NCBI GenBank assembly: GCA_021464415.1
Contig: CM038471.1
Coordinates: forward strand, 74,812,851 to 74,876,850
Reading direction: 5' to 3'
Length of the DNA: 64,000 nt
Source: Lonicera japonica
Lineage: Eukaryota > Streptophyta > Magnoliopsida > Dipsacales > Caprifoliaceae
A program made the translations under genes and the position numbers. The notes below the pieces were generated by a model. The model saw only the letters and a program-made list of their open reading frames with translations, did not search any database and was not told the DNA's origin. This document shows, in pieces, positions 11,567 to 25,400 of this stretch (positions are counted from its first letter, which is position 1; each line of letters opens with the position of its first letter).

Positions 11567-14500
11567 TGTCCAAGAGAATTAGACAGACGACCAGAAGAAA
11601 AAAGTATAATACAATGTGTTTGTTGGGTTATTTTTTTATTTTATTTTCTTTGTGGGCAAAATAACTATGTGCTGAGAAAATAGGGATCTCGGGGCCCCCT
11701 GCGGGAGAGATCCGCTTCTTATGGGAATCAATTTTTCTGTATGGTAATTTGTACTTTGGCCTCCAAAGTTTATTCGTAAATTAGAGTTTGATACCCTTAT
11801 AAAGTAAATAAATATTGGGTTTTGAGACCCACTTTGAATATGACTGTTAGTTTCTTCATTTTGACCGTTTGGTCAATGAGTACCCAAAATTCCCTTGTAT
11901 TCTAAAAATAATTGTCTTTCGTGTACAAGCAACCACACGTGTATGTAAGCTTGAAAAATAATGGTGATATTATAATTGGTAGCAACATAAATAGTCAAAA
12001 TTATAAAGCAATAAATTATGGACAAAAATAGAATTAGTGATATAAAAATTATTGAATTTGCAATTGAGACTAGTGTTGGAAATTATTTCCTAATGCTTAT
12101 AGATTGTGGACGCTGTTTTTTTGAATACAACGACTACCATGTATTTAAGTAACATTTTAATAAGTATGCACTAGCGAATTGATGATTAATACTTTTTCAT
12201 ACTTGAATTGAATGACACAAAAATATGAAATCGAAATCGTAGGAATTGAAAAATGACACGAAAGATAAAGTTGAAAATTAAAATATTTAAAGCAAATAGC
12301 ACGGATAGGGATATATATAGGTTTTGTTGTGTCTCTTCCCAAGAGACACGCATCTCCTCACCAAGCGATACACATTTTCAAAAGAGATACGAATCTTCAC
12401 CAAAGCCATGTGTTGAAATCTAGCGACATTACTCTAAAGAAAGGACAATTATTAATCTTAAAACTAGTATATAACCCACGCAATGTGTGGGTCTCTTAAT
12501 TAAACCGGATATGAACCATTTCGTGCACCATCTTGGATTTTTTTGCGTTCGAGAAAATTAGAAAATTGTGCTTTTGTAAACTTAAGAAGATGAATCAACA
12601 AGGTTATTATATATATATATATATTATAAAGAAAATTATAAGATTAAATAATTCTTCTATCTATTGCTTTATGAAGCAATTAAATGGAGATGCCCCTTCT
12701 GTTATATGGGAAAAGAAACGAATTAGAAAGATGACTATTCAATTAAGGGGAAAAAATGTTAGAGAGTTGAAGAAAACAATTGTTAATTATAATTTAAATT
12801 GCCAAACAGCGAAATCTTTGATATGTATTAGAAAAATATTTTATTATACATGTACAAATAGTTGAAAGTGTAAATATTCAGTTACAACCTTCAAATTCCA
12901 TCCTAACCCAAACTTTCATCCCCTTCACCAACCACTATGTATATATACTAATATGCATACATATATTTAAAAAGAAAATTCATATATGATCGAATAGATA
13001 GAAATAAATATGCCAACAAATTTATTGCACTTTCTATTACATAAGGCATTTGAAAAATGAAACAATTCAAATTATTTGTTGTATTTTGCCACCAAAAATT
13101 GATCTCTATACTATATAGAAACAACAACAATCGCATTTAAATTGAAAAGATCAAATCTCCTTTTACATTAAAAAACACACAATAATAAAAAATTAATATA
13201 AAAATTAAAAGTAAACAATTGTAAATAATCCAAACAATTCCATGGTTTGATCAAACGGTCTTTTGACAATTGCCATATTTTGCCCCTTTGCTGAAGCAAC
13301 CCATAATAGTTTTGCTTGATATGTTGATTATTGTATACAATTTAATACTTCAAGTGTTTTGACCTCTTATAGAGATATAAAGGAAGTGAGAGTGAAAAAA
13401 AATACGGAGAATACCATCTCACAAATAATTTTAGCAATTGAAAGTAGTTGAAATGAATTTGTCGTTTTGATTTTTTTGTATGTATATATATGTAAATAGA
13501 TGAATTCCATGAATAAAGGGAAAGGGCTGTGCAAGAAGGGGAGCAATCGGAAAACGAAATTAAATGTTGATAAGACATTGCGACATTAATTGTGTTAAGA
13601 ATTTTAGAACAGGAGAAAAATGGTAGATTACATGAGAGAGTATTTATAGTGGGGACCTAACAGGATAAGGAGTTATGAGCGAATATAACACCGTAAATAT
13701 AGGAGGAAGAAAATTCAAAAGACAGCTTATTTAAGATCAAAACGAATGCTTAGAGAAGGGAGGGGAGAGAAAATCACAGGAGTAAGACTTGTTAAGGGTT
13801 AACGATGAGTAATTCAAATTAGGAAGAGGATAGAGAAATTCAGATTTAATAGGTGGAGAGATAGTAAAATAATTGGGTAGAGAGGAGTGATTTTGTGATA
13901 GGAGATAGTGTACTTCAATTTGGAAAATGAGAAAGAAACTTATTGTGGGCATATAGTGGAGAGAGAGTAAAGGATGAGAGCTTTGTGTGAGAGGAGAGAG
14001 ATAGAAACTGTAGAGGGAGAGGAGAGAGAAATTATGTGCCACATGTTAAAGCCTTGTGAATAAAGTGCGTTTTAGTATTATTGTATAAGATTTAGTTTTA
14101 ATTAATAATTTCCAACAATCTTCATGAAAATAACACAAAGACAAATATATAAGGAAAAATTCATAAAATATAAAATATAAAGTAAATGTATAAGTTCATA
14201 ATTCGTTTGGACTGAGGAAATGAGATGCGAAGGAAAAGAAAAAAAATGAGAAATGATTACATTTCACTTGGTTTAATATATTTAAAGGAAATAAGTGGGA
14301 GGGATTGTCCTTTTTTTTATCCATCTTTGCCACAAAATATCCGGACTAGTTTTTGCACAAGTTAACTAATGCCCACTTGTAAAATAGACGCCGATCACTT
14401 CCACCATAATATTTGTGTGGCCAATAGAATTAAATATATAGAGTTATAGGTCGAACCCGAACTGAATGCAACAACTCTTGGTGGTTCTTAGGCCTATCAA

Positions 14501-16422
14501 TTGGACTATATAAATCGGGTTTAGGGTTGTTCACGCTTAACCAGAATTATTTTGAACATGCTTAAGCTCGAACTTGATCCAAAGTAAAACTTACCTTATA
14601 TGCTAAAACTCAGCTTATAATTTAATAAGGGTTTTGAGTTTGAGCTCGGGCCAACCCATATAAAATTTATATACTTGGTCTAAAAATTTGCAAAACCTTA
14701 AATATTTACTAATAAGCATATGTAAACCATTATATATCATATAAAAATTAAAAAATTGTATAATATTATATACAACATCTAAATTCTAAAATACGATAGC
14801 ATAAATTTTTTAAAGAAACTAATATACTGTTAAATGGCTAAATAAAAATAGTATGATAAATGAAATTAGGGTTTAAACTTGAACAAAAATAAATAAAACA
14901 CTAACGTAACTTAATACAAACAAGTACAATCTAGTTCGGGAAAAAACAGTTTAAAATTGGTCCAAAATTTAATTTAAACTTGCGATTTTATTCAAACTAG
15001 ACATGATTAAAATTATACTAAGACTCCGCGTATAATTTACTTGGCCTAGCAGTTGCACTCTTGCCGAACCCAATTCAAAGGCCTGGTGGCTGCATTCATT
15101 CAATTGTCGGTCCAACTACCAAAATACCTTATCACATGACCCATAATTGGATTTATCGAACACTAAGGCCTTGTTCACTTGTCACTTAATTTTTCACTTA
15201 AATCTGAAAAACTTAAAATTTTCAAATTTAAGTGATTGACAAGGTTGTTCACTAACTAAAAAAATTAAGTGATCACTTAATTTTTACCACTTAAAACTTA
15301 AAATTTCATCCAAAATTTTAAGTGGCAAAGTTGCCACTTAAATCTGAAACTTAATTTTAATGAGGATAAAATGTCCATCTTACTCTCATTCTTTTCTCAA
15401 AATGTCCATCTCACATTTATCTTCCTCACCACAAACCCCTTCGATCAACGCCCAATCATTATGTGTAAGCTGGAAATTTATATGTAATGACCCTCACCCA
15501 AACATTTATCAACACTATGTGTAATGACCCTCTCCATCAACGCCCAATCGTTGATTATATATATATGTATAAGCTGGAAATTTTTATATATATATATATG
15601 TATAAGCTGGAAATTTATATATATATATATGTATAAATTGGAAATTTATATATATGTATAAGCTGGAAATTTATATATATATATAAGCTTCCGATTGAAA
15701 AATTTTGATGCAGATTGAAGACAAGGTATTTAAATAATTAAGCTAGAAATTAATTAAATGTATTATATTTAATTACCTTAGGGGGTTTGAAAGGATAATT
15801 AGGGGTATATTTTATAGTAAATGAGAAATTTATAGTAGATGATAATTTTCGGATGCGTTATATTCAATTTTCATAATAAGGGCAAAATTGTCATAATAAA
15901 AAAAATTCAGTTTTCATATGTGTTATATTTAAACGAACAACATCTTTTCAGATACAATTTTCAGAACTAAACAAACAGCTTTTTCAGTTTTCAATTTCAA
16001 TTTTAAATTTTTAAATTTCAGATTTCAGTTTTCAGTTTTTTTACTAAACGCCACTTTTTTTAATTCATATTCTATTCTATCAATGACAAACAAACTTGCA
16101 CAAAATCAAATATCATATGATTATACTATTTTTGGAAAAAGCCCATTTCGTTTTTCTTCTTCATTTGTTTGGTTCGATCTATCGTAATCCTTCTGAATCT
16201 TCACACCAATTCCATGTTGTACATACAATTTTTATGTATACATATATTTTTTCGGTATTGCATAGGAGAGTAAGCCCCCTGTCTTCGTTGGTTGAATACC
16301 ATATTTCATTGATCATTAAGGTTTTCAATTTCATTGATACCCATTAGGATAAATTGGGACAAAAATGCAAATATATGGTCACATTATCATTCTAGGGATG
16401 TTTCCTGATTTGGGAGTCTAAA
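11567..16422. other. Intergenic region between the divergent F-box and AGD11-like genes
   Basis: Both genes are transcribed away from this 4.9 kb of AT-rich DNA, so it must hold both promoters. Short open frames here are AT-rich with no recognisable domain and are not called. From about 15165 to 16055 there are CACTTAA and TTTCAGATTT words, with GGCCTTGTTCACTTG at one end and ACTAAACGCCAC at the other, which may be a decayed MITE. A minisatellite is listed separately. No TATA element could be tied to a transcription start with confidence. Confidence 0.5.
15557..15690. repeat. AT minisatellite, four units of about 30-38 bp
   Basis: The unit is a TATATA run followed by GTATAAGCTGGAAATTT. It appears four times with variable numbers of TA steps and one variant (AAATTGG in place of AAGCTGG). 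It lies about 750 bases upstream of the AGD11-like start. Confidence 0.8.
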
Positions 16423-19400
16423 ATGTCTACCAACCAAGAAGATACCGATCCCCACAATCTTACAGGTATATACACACACATACGTATATTCAATGAAATC
16501 TCTTAAACATGTGACATGATGGACTTTGTTCCTTCCCCCCCTCTCCTCTCTCTTCTCTCGTCTTGTTTTTGAGTGTGTGTTTCGAGATAATTTTGCAATT
16601 CCATTGATGTAAGGCTTATTGAATGGTGTTTGTATTCGGTAATTCACCAAGTTGTATAATGCAACAAGAAGTAGTTGTGATGTAAACTATTTAGTCTCAT
16701 TTTAAATAACCCATTTTTTTTAGCTTAGACATAATATTATATTGTTCAAAGATAGTCATTTGACTCAGTTCTGTATGGTATAGTCGAATGGTATATAGTT
16801 AGATATTCCGTGTTGGTCAGATATGGAATTTGATTCAATATATTTGACAAGATGTAAAAGATGTTTTTGCCTTTTTATCTGTTGGTGGTTGAGTACTATA
16901 ATTTAGTTTCTCTTACAGTTACTATAATTACGTGGTGAAAATTATAGTCAGAAAAGTCAGAAAAAATAAAAAGTAAATCTCGGTTACCCTTTTCCTTTAC
17001 GAGTAGTTATTAGAAATATTATTTCTATTTGTTCTTTAGAAACTTTTTCTACAGTAGCAACTACACGTGGGGGCGGGGAATTTTTAGTGCTTTCAATTTC
17101 ATTAACAATGGTGTTTTATGCTACTTTTCAGACTTGAGAATGTAGCTTCTGCCATTTTATAGTCATCAATCTTCATGAACTTGTTAGAGTTCTCAATGTA
17201 TCACTTTCCCCCGTTTCTGAAAAAAAAATTCGAAGTTGGTTTAATGTGTATGCTACAATGTTTACATCTGTCTTATATGGACTTTCATTACTTTTCACTT
17301 TTTTGCTTGCATCTACCTTCAAAAAGAAAGATAATGGCTTACATGATCTACCACTATATAATAAGTGAGAGGACTTTTGGTATGTATGTGAAATTATGAA
17401 AATCCTTTGTGCTTTAAAAATAAAAATAGTTCTATACTAGAATTTGAACCCATGACCTTAAGTGCTTGTTTGGTTAAAGTTTTGGTTCGTTCTTGGAATC
17501 CTAAATTGGTAAATTCAACCTAGGAGGCTCTTGTAGTTTATGTCAAGAGGGTGAATCACAAGTTGATGGGATGAGGCTCAAACTTTCTATATGAAATTAC
17601 CGTTTTAGCCCCTAAGAAAGAACAAAAACTTGAACCAAACGACCACTAAATGTGAAGAACATATGTTATCATGAGATAGTATCTTCTTGGCAAGACTATT
17701 TTGAGACAATAAACAACAAATGCCCATTTAAATAAAGGAAAATGATAACATGTGTGCTAAGGGCACATGTTAAAGCTACTATAAATGGAAACAATGAAAT
17801 CTTGTATGAAAATCTGTGTCATATTTAATGCATGTTAGGAGTTAATTATTTCCAAAAATGGGTACTTAACCTGTGCCCTTAGAGCACACGTTAACATGAC
17901 CGTAAATAAAACTGAACAATGAGACATATCAGCTTCCGGAAAGATCCACCCCATTGTTTCACTAGGATTTACTTGATAGTTCAGAACTATAAACCAACGC
18001 TTGATTTGAAAAGTCCAATAAAATTGTCCAAATGGCATTGCGTGTGCTTATTGTGCTTTGAAAAACGACATATGAAGAATATTAGACAAGCTCCAGTCTT
18101 TATTTTTTATTTTTTTGATAATCATGGGTATCGGGCCCCACCCCCACTAATCCCATGAGGCCCTGGTTGCTCGACGGAGAGACGCACCCAGTGGCCCAAG
18201 AAAGGTTTCACGCAGTGGGGAATCAAACCTAAGACCGTGTGCCTACCTACATAGTTCCAAGTTTGCCCTTACCGCTGTGGCAACCCCTTGGGTTAAGCTC
18301 CGGTCTTGATGAATCTCGATAAAGTAAATTTTAGTATTTTGAGTGAATGCTAACAATGAGTTTCATTATACTGTGGCAGGATCCTGTTTGTATGACCTCC
18401 TATGTCAAGAAACCCCAGAAAATTGGAGTTGCCGCCAAAACAAAAGACAGGCATCATCATATAGTATGTTGAGCCTCGTGCTTTTTTTTTTTCCTGTATG
18501 AATGTTTTTTGGTTACATTGAAATACTTGTTCATTTCAGCAGTAAATTTTAACTTGCTTAATAACATGTTAAAAATCTAAGAAAACTAAATATTTATAGA
18601 TATGATAAACAAATATAACAGCCACTCAATAATAGTCCTTCCTACATATTTTCTTTACTTCCCACGATGTAATTCATTAGATCTGATATTACAACTTAAA
18701 GATTTTAGACCTATTAGCCTTGTCACCAGCCTTTACAAGGTAATGGCCAAGGTACTATCATTGAGGTTGAGGGAAGTTTTGGGTGAGTCGGTGGGCTTGT
18801 CGCAAGGGGCTTTCGTAAAAGGTAGACAAATTCTTGATTTAGTTCTTATTGCTAATGAGGGAGTGGAGGAGTATAGGGATAGAAGGAGGGAGGGGGTGGT
18901 GATGAAAATTGATTTTGAAAAAGCGTACGACCATATAGAATGGGACTTTGTTGACCATGTGTTGGAAAAGAAAGGATTTGGTAGTAGGTGGAGGAGGTGG
19001 ATTCGAGGATGTCTGTCGTCGGTTAATTATTCCGTGATGATGAATGGAAGACCAAGAGGGAATTTCAAGGCTTCGAGAGGTCTTCGGCAAGGGGACCCTC
19101 TTTCTCCTTTTCTTTTTGTGTTAGTCTCGGACGTTTTAAATTTATTGGTGGAGAGGGCAAAGAGTAGAGGCATGGTGGAGGGGTTCTCTATTGGGAGGGA
19201 TAGGGTGAGCTTGTCACACTTACAATTCGCGGATGATACCATTTTTTTCCTTTCTAAGGATGAAGTAAAAATCGGTAACCTTGTTGGCATTTTAGACATT
19301 TTCGGGTATGCGTCAGGTTTGAGAATAAACATGTCCAAAAGTGAATTAGTGGGTATAAATATTGCAGAAGAGGAAATAAGAGTGTTAGCCCAAGAAGTGG

Positions 19401-22400
19401 GGTGTGGAATGGGGAGCTGGCCTATGTCTTACTTAGGGATGCCTTTGGGGGACAATCCGAGGAGATTAGGTTTTTGGAGCCCGGTCGTTGAAAGAATTGG
19501 TAAGAGACTTGAGGGTTGGGCGAAGGGTTGTATTTCGAAGGGTGGGAAGTTAACTCTCATTCAATCGGTTCTAGAGAGTATTCCAATTTACTATCTCTCT
19601 CTCTTTAGAATTCCAGTCAAAGTTGCCAAAAGTATTGAAAAATTAATGAGAAACTTTCTATGGGAGGGGTTTGATCGGGGGAAGGGGGAGCATTTAATGA
19701 GCTGGGAGAAGGTTGGCCGTACCAAGAAGGCGGGAGGGTTGGGCATTGGAAATTTGATAAATAGAAATGAAGCGCTGTTGGGGAAGTGGTTATGGAGATT
19801 TCCGGTAGAACAAAACGCTTTTTGGCACTCTATTATTAAAAGTAAGTATGGGATTCAAGAGAATGGGTGGGATTCGAATGTGGTGTCTAGGGGGACACAT
19901 CGCAATCCTTGGAAGGCAATTTCCGGAGGGTTAGAGAAATTTAAGGGAAATATCAGATATAAAGTAGGCGATGGTGCCAAGATCCGGTTTTGGAGTGATA
20001 AATGGGTGGGTGAATTAACTCTGTCTGTTAAATTCCCTAGAATAGCTAGATTGGCTATCCATCCGGAGTCGTCAATTGAGTCTAATATGAGTTGGAGTTC
20101 AAATAATGATGTTGTGTGGAACATTATTCTTCGTAGAAATCTAACGGAAGAAGAGGAATTGGAGTATGTGGAAATGTTGGGGTTTATTAGAAATTGTAAT
20201 ATTCTCAGAAGCGAAAGGGATTCCAGAGTGTGGGTGGGAGATGAATCTGGTCAATTCACAACAAAGTCATTCTTTGAGATTATTACACGATGCACGGTTG
20301 CAGGGGATTTTGAGCCTCATGACATGGTTTGGAAGAACGGAGTTCCGTCAAAAGTGAAAGTTCTGGCCTGGCTTGCTGCGCATAAGAAGGTAAATACGGC
20401 AGATTCGATGCAGATCAGAAGGCCGTATCTGCATTTATCTCCCTCGTGGTGTGTTATGTGTAAGAAGAGTGGGGAAAATTTAGATCACTTGCTTTTGCAT
20501 TGCTCTTTTGTGCACTATATATGGTGCAATATCCGTAGCGAATTTGACATGGTTACTGCTTCTCCAAGTTCGTGGCACAATCTTCTTATAGAGAGATGGT
20601 ATTTTAAGGGTGATAAGAAGAAGTCTAAAAAGTTATGGAGAAGTAGTTGTCTGGCGGTTTTATGGTGTGTGTGGAGAGAGAGGAATTACAGAATCTTCGA
20701 AGGTAAGGAGGAAGATGCGGTAGAGATTTGGCTCAAAATCAAGGCTTTGGCTTCTTTGTGGGCCTTTACTTCAAATGGGTTTGGAGGTCTTTCGGTTTCT
20801 GATATAGCTAGAGATTGGAAAGCTGCTTTAGTGTAGCAGAGTGTTGGAATGTGGTATCTTAAGCCTGGTTCTTTAGTTTGTTTTGTTGGTTTATTTTTAG
20901 AGTAGGTTGGGTGGGTGATCTTTTTGCTGTGTGTTGAGGCGTGGTGTGCTGAGGCTTTGGATGTCTTTTGTAATTTTTTGTTTTTTCGCTGTTTTTTTGG
21001 GGCTGGCTGTGGACGTCTTGTCCACTCTCAGTCTCACTTTTGCTTGTAATCCTGTTTTTATTTCAATATAATCTTTGTTTCTGATCAAAAAAAACTATGG
21101 TAATACCATTGTCTTTTGAAGTGAATGGATGACATGTCGTAAGTTCATAGAGCTTACGTACATTGGTATGTCTTCTTTGTTTTTTCCACAAATCAGGTCC
21201 TCAAGGGAGGCTGGAGAATTTCTTGTGTGAAGCTGGAAACAATATTTGTGCAGATTGTGGATCGCCTGGTCCAAAATGGGTGTAAGTATTTCTTTTCAGC
21301 AGTTAACAAGGTTCTTCTGCACTCTTAATTACATTTAAGCATGAGTCTATCAGGATCCTGGACAGAGTGTTCTATGCCTTATACACCAGCTACCAGGGTC
21401 TCTCAAAGTAAAAATGTAAATACTTTTTGTTTTTTTATTGTTTTCTAATCTGGTAGCTTTATTGTGTTTGTGCTTCTTAGTTTATGTTTTCGTTGTTTTA
21501 CCTCCCTCCCTCTCTCTCTTGTATATATACATGGATTTGCTTTCAGTTACAAACTTTATAGTTAAAGAAGTAGAAGTAAAAGCTTAAAATCCTCGGCTCT
21601 GAAATCGTCAAAGCACTTGCTGGTTTGGCGCTACAGCTCAGATTTGTGGTTCTTCTTCTAAAAGTCCATCTCAAATACGATCAAAGTCTTTTCATAACCC
21701 ACTAAGGCGATAACACAAGCATAGTACACTTATGCTTCCCTGTAGCTAGAAGAAAAGAAATTCTCTACACAACTTAAATATATAATTGTTGATTTTACCT
21801 AAAAGTAAAAGAAGAATTTTGTAATGGTTTAATGGCTTACTCAGACTGAGGGCCAAGTCTTAAATTTGTATATCAAAATTAGGGTTACAATGAGGAGGCA
21901 AAATAAATATAAATACGAAAAAGGACATAATAAAGACTAAATCTATAAGATCCTTTGTTTATGTGAGTACAAAAGATACCTAAAAACACCTGATATCCCC
22001 CTAATAAAATATGATTTCCAGCAGTAAATTACTTGGGGAAAAACCCGAAAAAGCACCTTGGATATGAGATTTGAAATCAGTAAATACATGCTCCTCTATT
22101 CTAAGAAAATACAAGCTTCTCTATTTTATTTTTTCTCAGAAACAAATTGCTTTTATTGATAAAAAACATTTAACAATACAAGCAATACAGCCAAGAACAG
22201 ACGTGGTGGACTAGAGGTCTACCAACCCCTAAAAATTGAAAATCCAACACATCACTGAAATTAACAACAAAGCACAAACAGAAAGCTAAAGATACTACAA
22301 AATTTGGTTCGGTTATCAAATAATCATTTATACTATCATAACATTTTCTTCAGGTTTGTGTTCATAATCATGGTGCTAAAGAGATGTTGGCATCATTAGT

Positions 22401-25400
22401 CTCCCTTTGATTCTTGTGTGCATTTTACAAAAGTTTCCTTTTATTACACGGTGCTTTGTTTAATTTATAAAATATCTTACGGCTCTCAGTTGGTGATCAC
22501 CAGATCTGTAAATCTTGGATCATTTATATGTATCAAGTGTTCTGGAGTACATAGAAGCCTTGGAGTGCATATATCAAAGGTATGCTATTCATGGTCTACC
22601 CTGCCTTTCATAGTATTAACTCATGAGTTTCTATGGTTACAGCATTATTCATAGTTATTGTACAGCGCATCATGTAAATATTTCTGTAAAGCTAGATTTT
22701 GGTAAAATGAGGGTTTATTTCTTTTCTAGAAATATGAGAAGTGGAAATGGAACTAAATATTTTGTGTGAATTAACATTAAATTGCTTCCAATAATTGAAA
22801 ATGGCGAGGTTTGCACAAGGATATATATATATATATTTCATTTATGGAACGAATGGGAGAGGGAGTAGTTTCGGGTGTGAGAGAAGAGGTCCTTTTTAAC
22901 AATGTTTCATATCATTGAGTAGTTTTATTAGAGGCATTGGTGGTGAGATGGCGTTCCACTTTTGAAAATACGTGGCTTCAAATAATGACTTGAAGAATGT
23001 GTTTTTGCAATGATGGGAGGAGGAGGGGGATCTAATTCTATAGCAATTTAAGTAGAACAGGGTGGTTATTTGTGCGTTAATGAGACATATTTGTCATCTT
23101 CAAAATTTATAATAAAAATGAATTCATGGAAGATCATGGATTAGACAAGTAAGTCTACCGACTAGTTTAAGAGTTGGCAAAGGTTCTTTCCTTTTGAGTT
23201 TGAGGGGAGCTTTGGTGGAAAAAGTTCCATTTTTTAAAAGGGACATTTATAGAAGGGAGACAAATACCTCAAAAATAAAGAAAATGAAATGAGTAATATT
23301 CAAGATAGATCTTGGAAAAGCCCAAGAACATGCGGATTTGGCTTTTGTCGATCAAGTGTTGGAGAAAAAATACCTCAAAAATAAGTGGAGGCAGTTGATT
23401 AGGGGTTACTTGTTACGCGTCAATATTTTTTGGTTTTTGCGAATGTGAGAGCCAAATTAAAACTTTGTACTTCTAGAGGATTAAATCAAGGCTACCCTTT
23501 ATCAACTTTTGTATTTGTTGGAAAGTATGATATAAATTGTTTGCCACTGCCTAACAGCTTAAGCTTTTGGCTAAGACTGTGATTTAACTTTAGCTTTATT
23601 TTTGTTAATAGTGGACACTGGGGGATGTTGGTTGGAAAAACAAAAACAATTGGAGTGGGAGTTTGGGTGCGAGTTCAATAATTTGTTGAAATTGCTGTCC
23701 TTTCATTCTCGGGTCTCAAATTGAGTTTGGAGCAGAGTAAGCTTGCGGGCAATTAATATGGAGTAGAATAGGCTAATGAAAAGGCACAATTACCCTCCAT
23801 AAAAAAAAATAATCAGTGTTTAAATTAAGCAGTTATTTGTAAGCTATTCACGAATTGAATCATAAAGTGAAGGGAGTTATTTTGTTTAATTAGGTTGAAA
23901 GACAATTAAAGCGAAAATAAAGAGTTCAGCCCACCCTGTTTTTAATGATGGCAGTGACTTTGTGAAGATCTATTTTCTCTTCTGCCTTTTCCTATTCTGT
24001 TTAATTGCTGTCATGATGGCAAAAAAAGTCTAATAGTAATGCACAGAAAAGGAAAAAAACATCGTGGTGAAGAGTAGTATATGGATGGCAATCTGCGATG
24101 TTGATGGTTCTTATTTTGCTGTGTGATGAAAAGGAGTGGAAGAAGTTAATTTAGGGAAATATAAAGAACGGCCAAGATCAGGAGTGACCACACCTTTAGC
24201 GACGAATTTTCATCACTGAAAAAACTGCTGTTGGGGGTGGTTTTCTAGTCTTATATATATATATATATATTATCAACATTGGATTTGGTCTTTTAAAATT
24301 GAGCTAATGTGGCCCACATGGAAGTATTGCACTTTCTAATCAGTATTCTTATTCATACTATGTTTTGTGTCACAGGTTTTATCAGTTAAGCTAGATGACT
24401 GGACAGATGAACAAGTTGATAGTTTGATAGGTTTGGGTGGAAATACTGTAGTAAACTTGAAGTACGAAGCCTGTATCCCGGAAAATGTTACAAAACCTAA
24501 TCCAGATTCTACTATTGAGGATCGTTCTGATTTCATTAGGTAGCACAAGTACTACATTTTTTCCTAAAAAGGGGCTTTTCTGACTTTGCCCCTCATTTTA
24601 TATACAAAATTAGACCTACCCCATGTGTTACATCATCATTAACCTTTGCCCCCCCAGGATCTGGGGAAAACTCAAAGAATTACGTAAAAACAGGGGTTTA
24701 AGTCAAAGAATAATGTTAAAAAAATTAGACATTGCCCCCCCCCCCCCCTCTATGTAATTCTTTGAGATTCCCTGAATGCAGAGGGCAAAGTCTAATGCTT
24801 TCAAAAACAGGGTGTACGTCTAATTTTGCATCAAAAACTGGGGACAAAGTAAAAAATGCCCATTTTTATTTTTTTTATTTTAATTGAATCATCAATCAGT
24901 AATTATTGCACTTGGTGGATGCTCAGGAGAAAATACGAGCTGCAACAATTTTTTAACTCAGATGAGCAGAATTCGTGTCCATTTCCAGCACCGTCATCGT
25001 CGGGTTGCACTACTTTAATCTGTCACTATGGTGGAGGCCCAGACAAGAAATTCTTTGAGAAGCATACAAACAGTTCGCGTATTCATGGTATTGGACACGC
25101 ATTTCGAAACAGCTGGAGAAGGAAAGATTCTGACCACAATAAGAGCTCTAAGAAGAGTAACTCAATGGTAATTATTTCTTTCTAATCGAGTTAATTTGGA
25201 GCATTTAACGGAAAACCAATTAGTTCCATGATTGTTATATATTGTGGTCCTTGAGAGTCACATGGGATTTGTAGTCTGAGAAGAAATTTTTGTGGTTTAA
25301 TGGCTTGATTGCTTTGGATACTTAAACAGAGAGCCCAGGCCTATATTTATGCATAAAAATTTGGGTTACAATGATGAAGCAAAATAAATGAAAGGACAGA

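Noticed and set aside
10890..11573. A 227-codon open frame starting at 11573 taken as a separate gene
   Set aside because: Its 3' part joins exactly, through a GT donor at 10893 and an acceptor at 7859, to the F-box gene, and the region upstream of 11444 is CT-rich leader. It is exon 1 of that gene, with the start at 11444.
12440..12540. ACTAGTATATAACCCACGCAATGTGTGGG as a transposon end
   Set aside because: The word resembles ends of some plant elements, but no partner end or target copy was found nearby.
13737..14042. 101-codon minus-strand frame rich in Ser, Leu and Tyr
   Set aside because: It is the reverse of a GAGA-rich purine tract. Low complexity explains the open frame.
24241..24270. 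TA microsatellites (also near 12605, 22817, 25445 and 28274) as possible CRISPR-like or regulatory arrays
   Set aside because: They are plain (TA)n runs with no spacers, and ordinary in plant introns.
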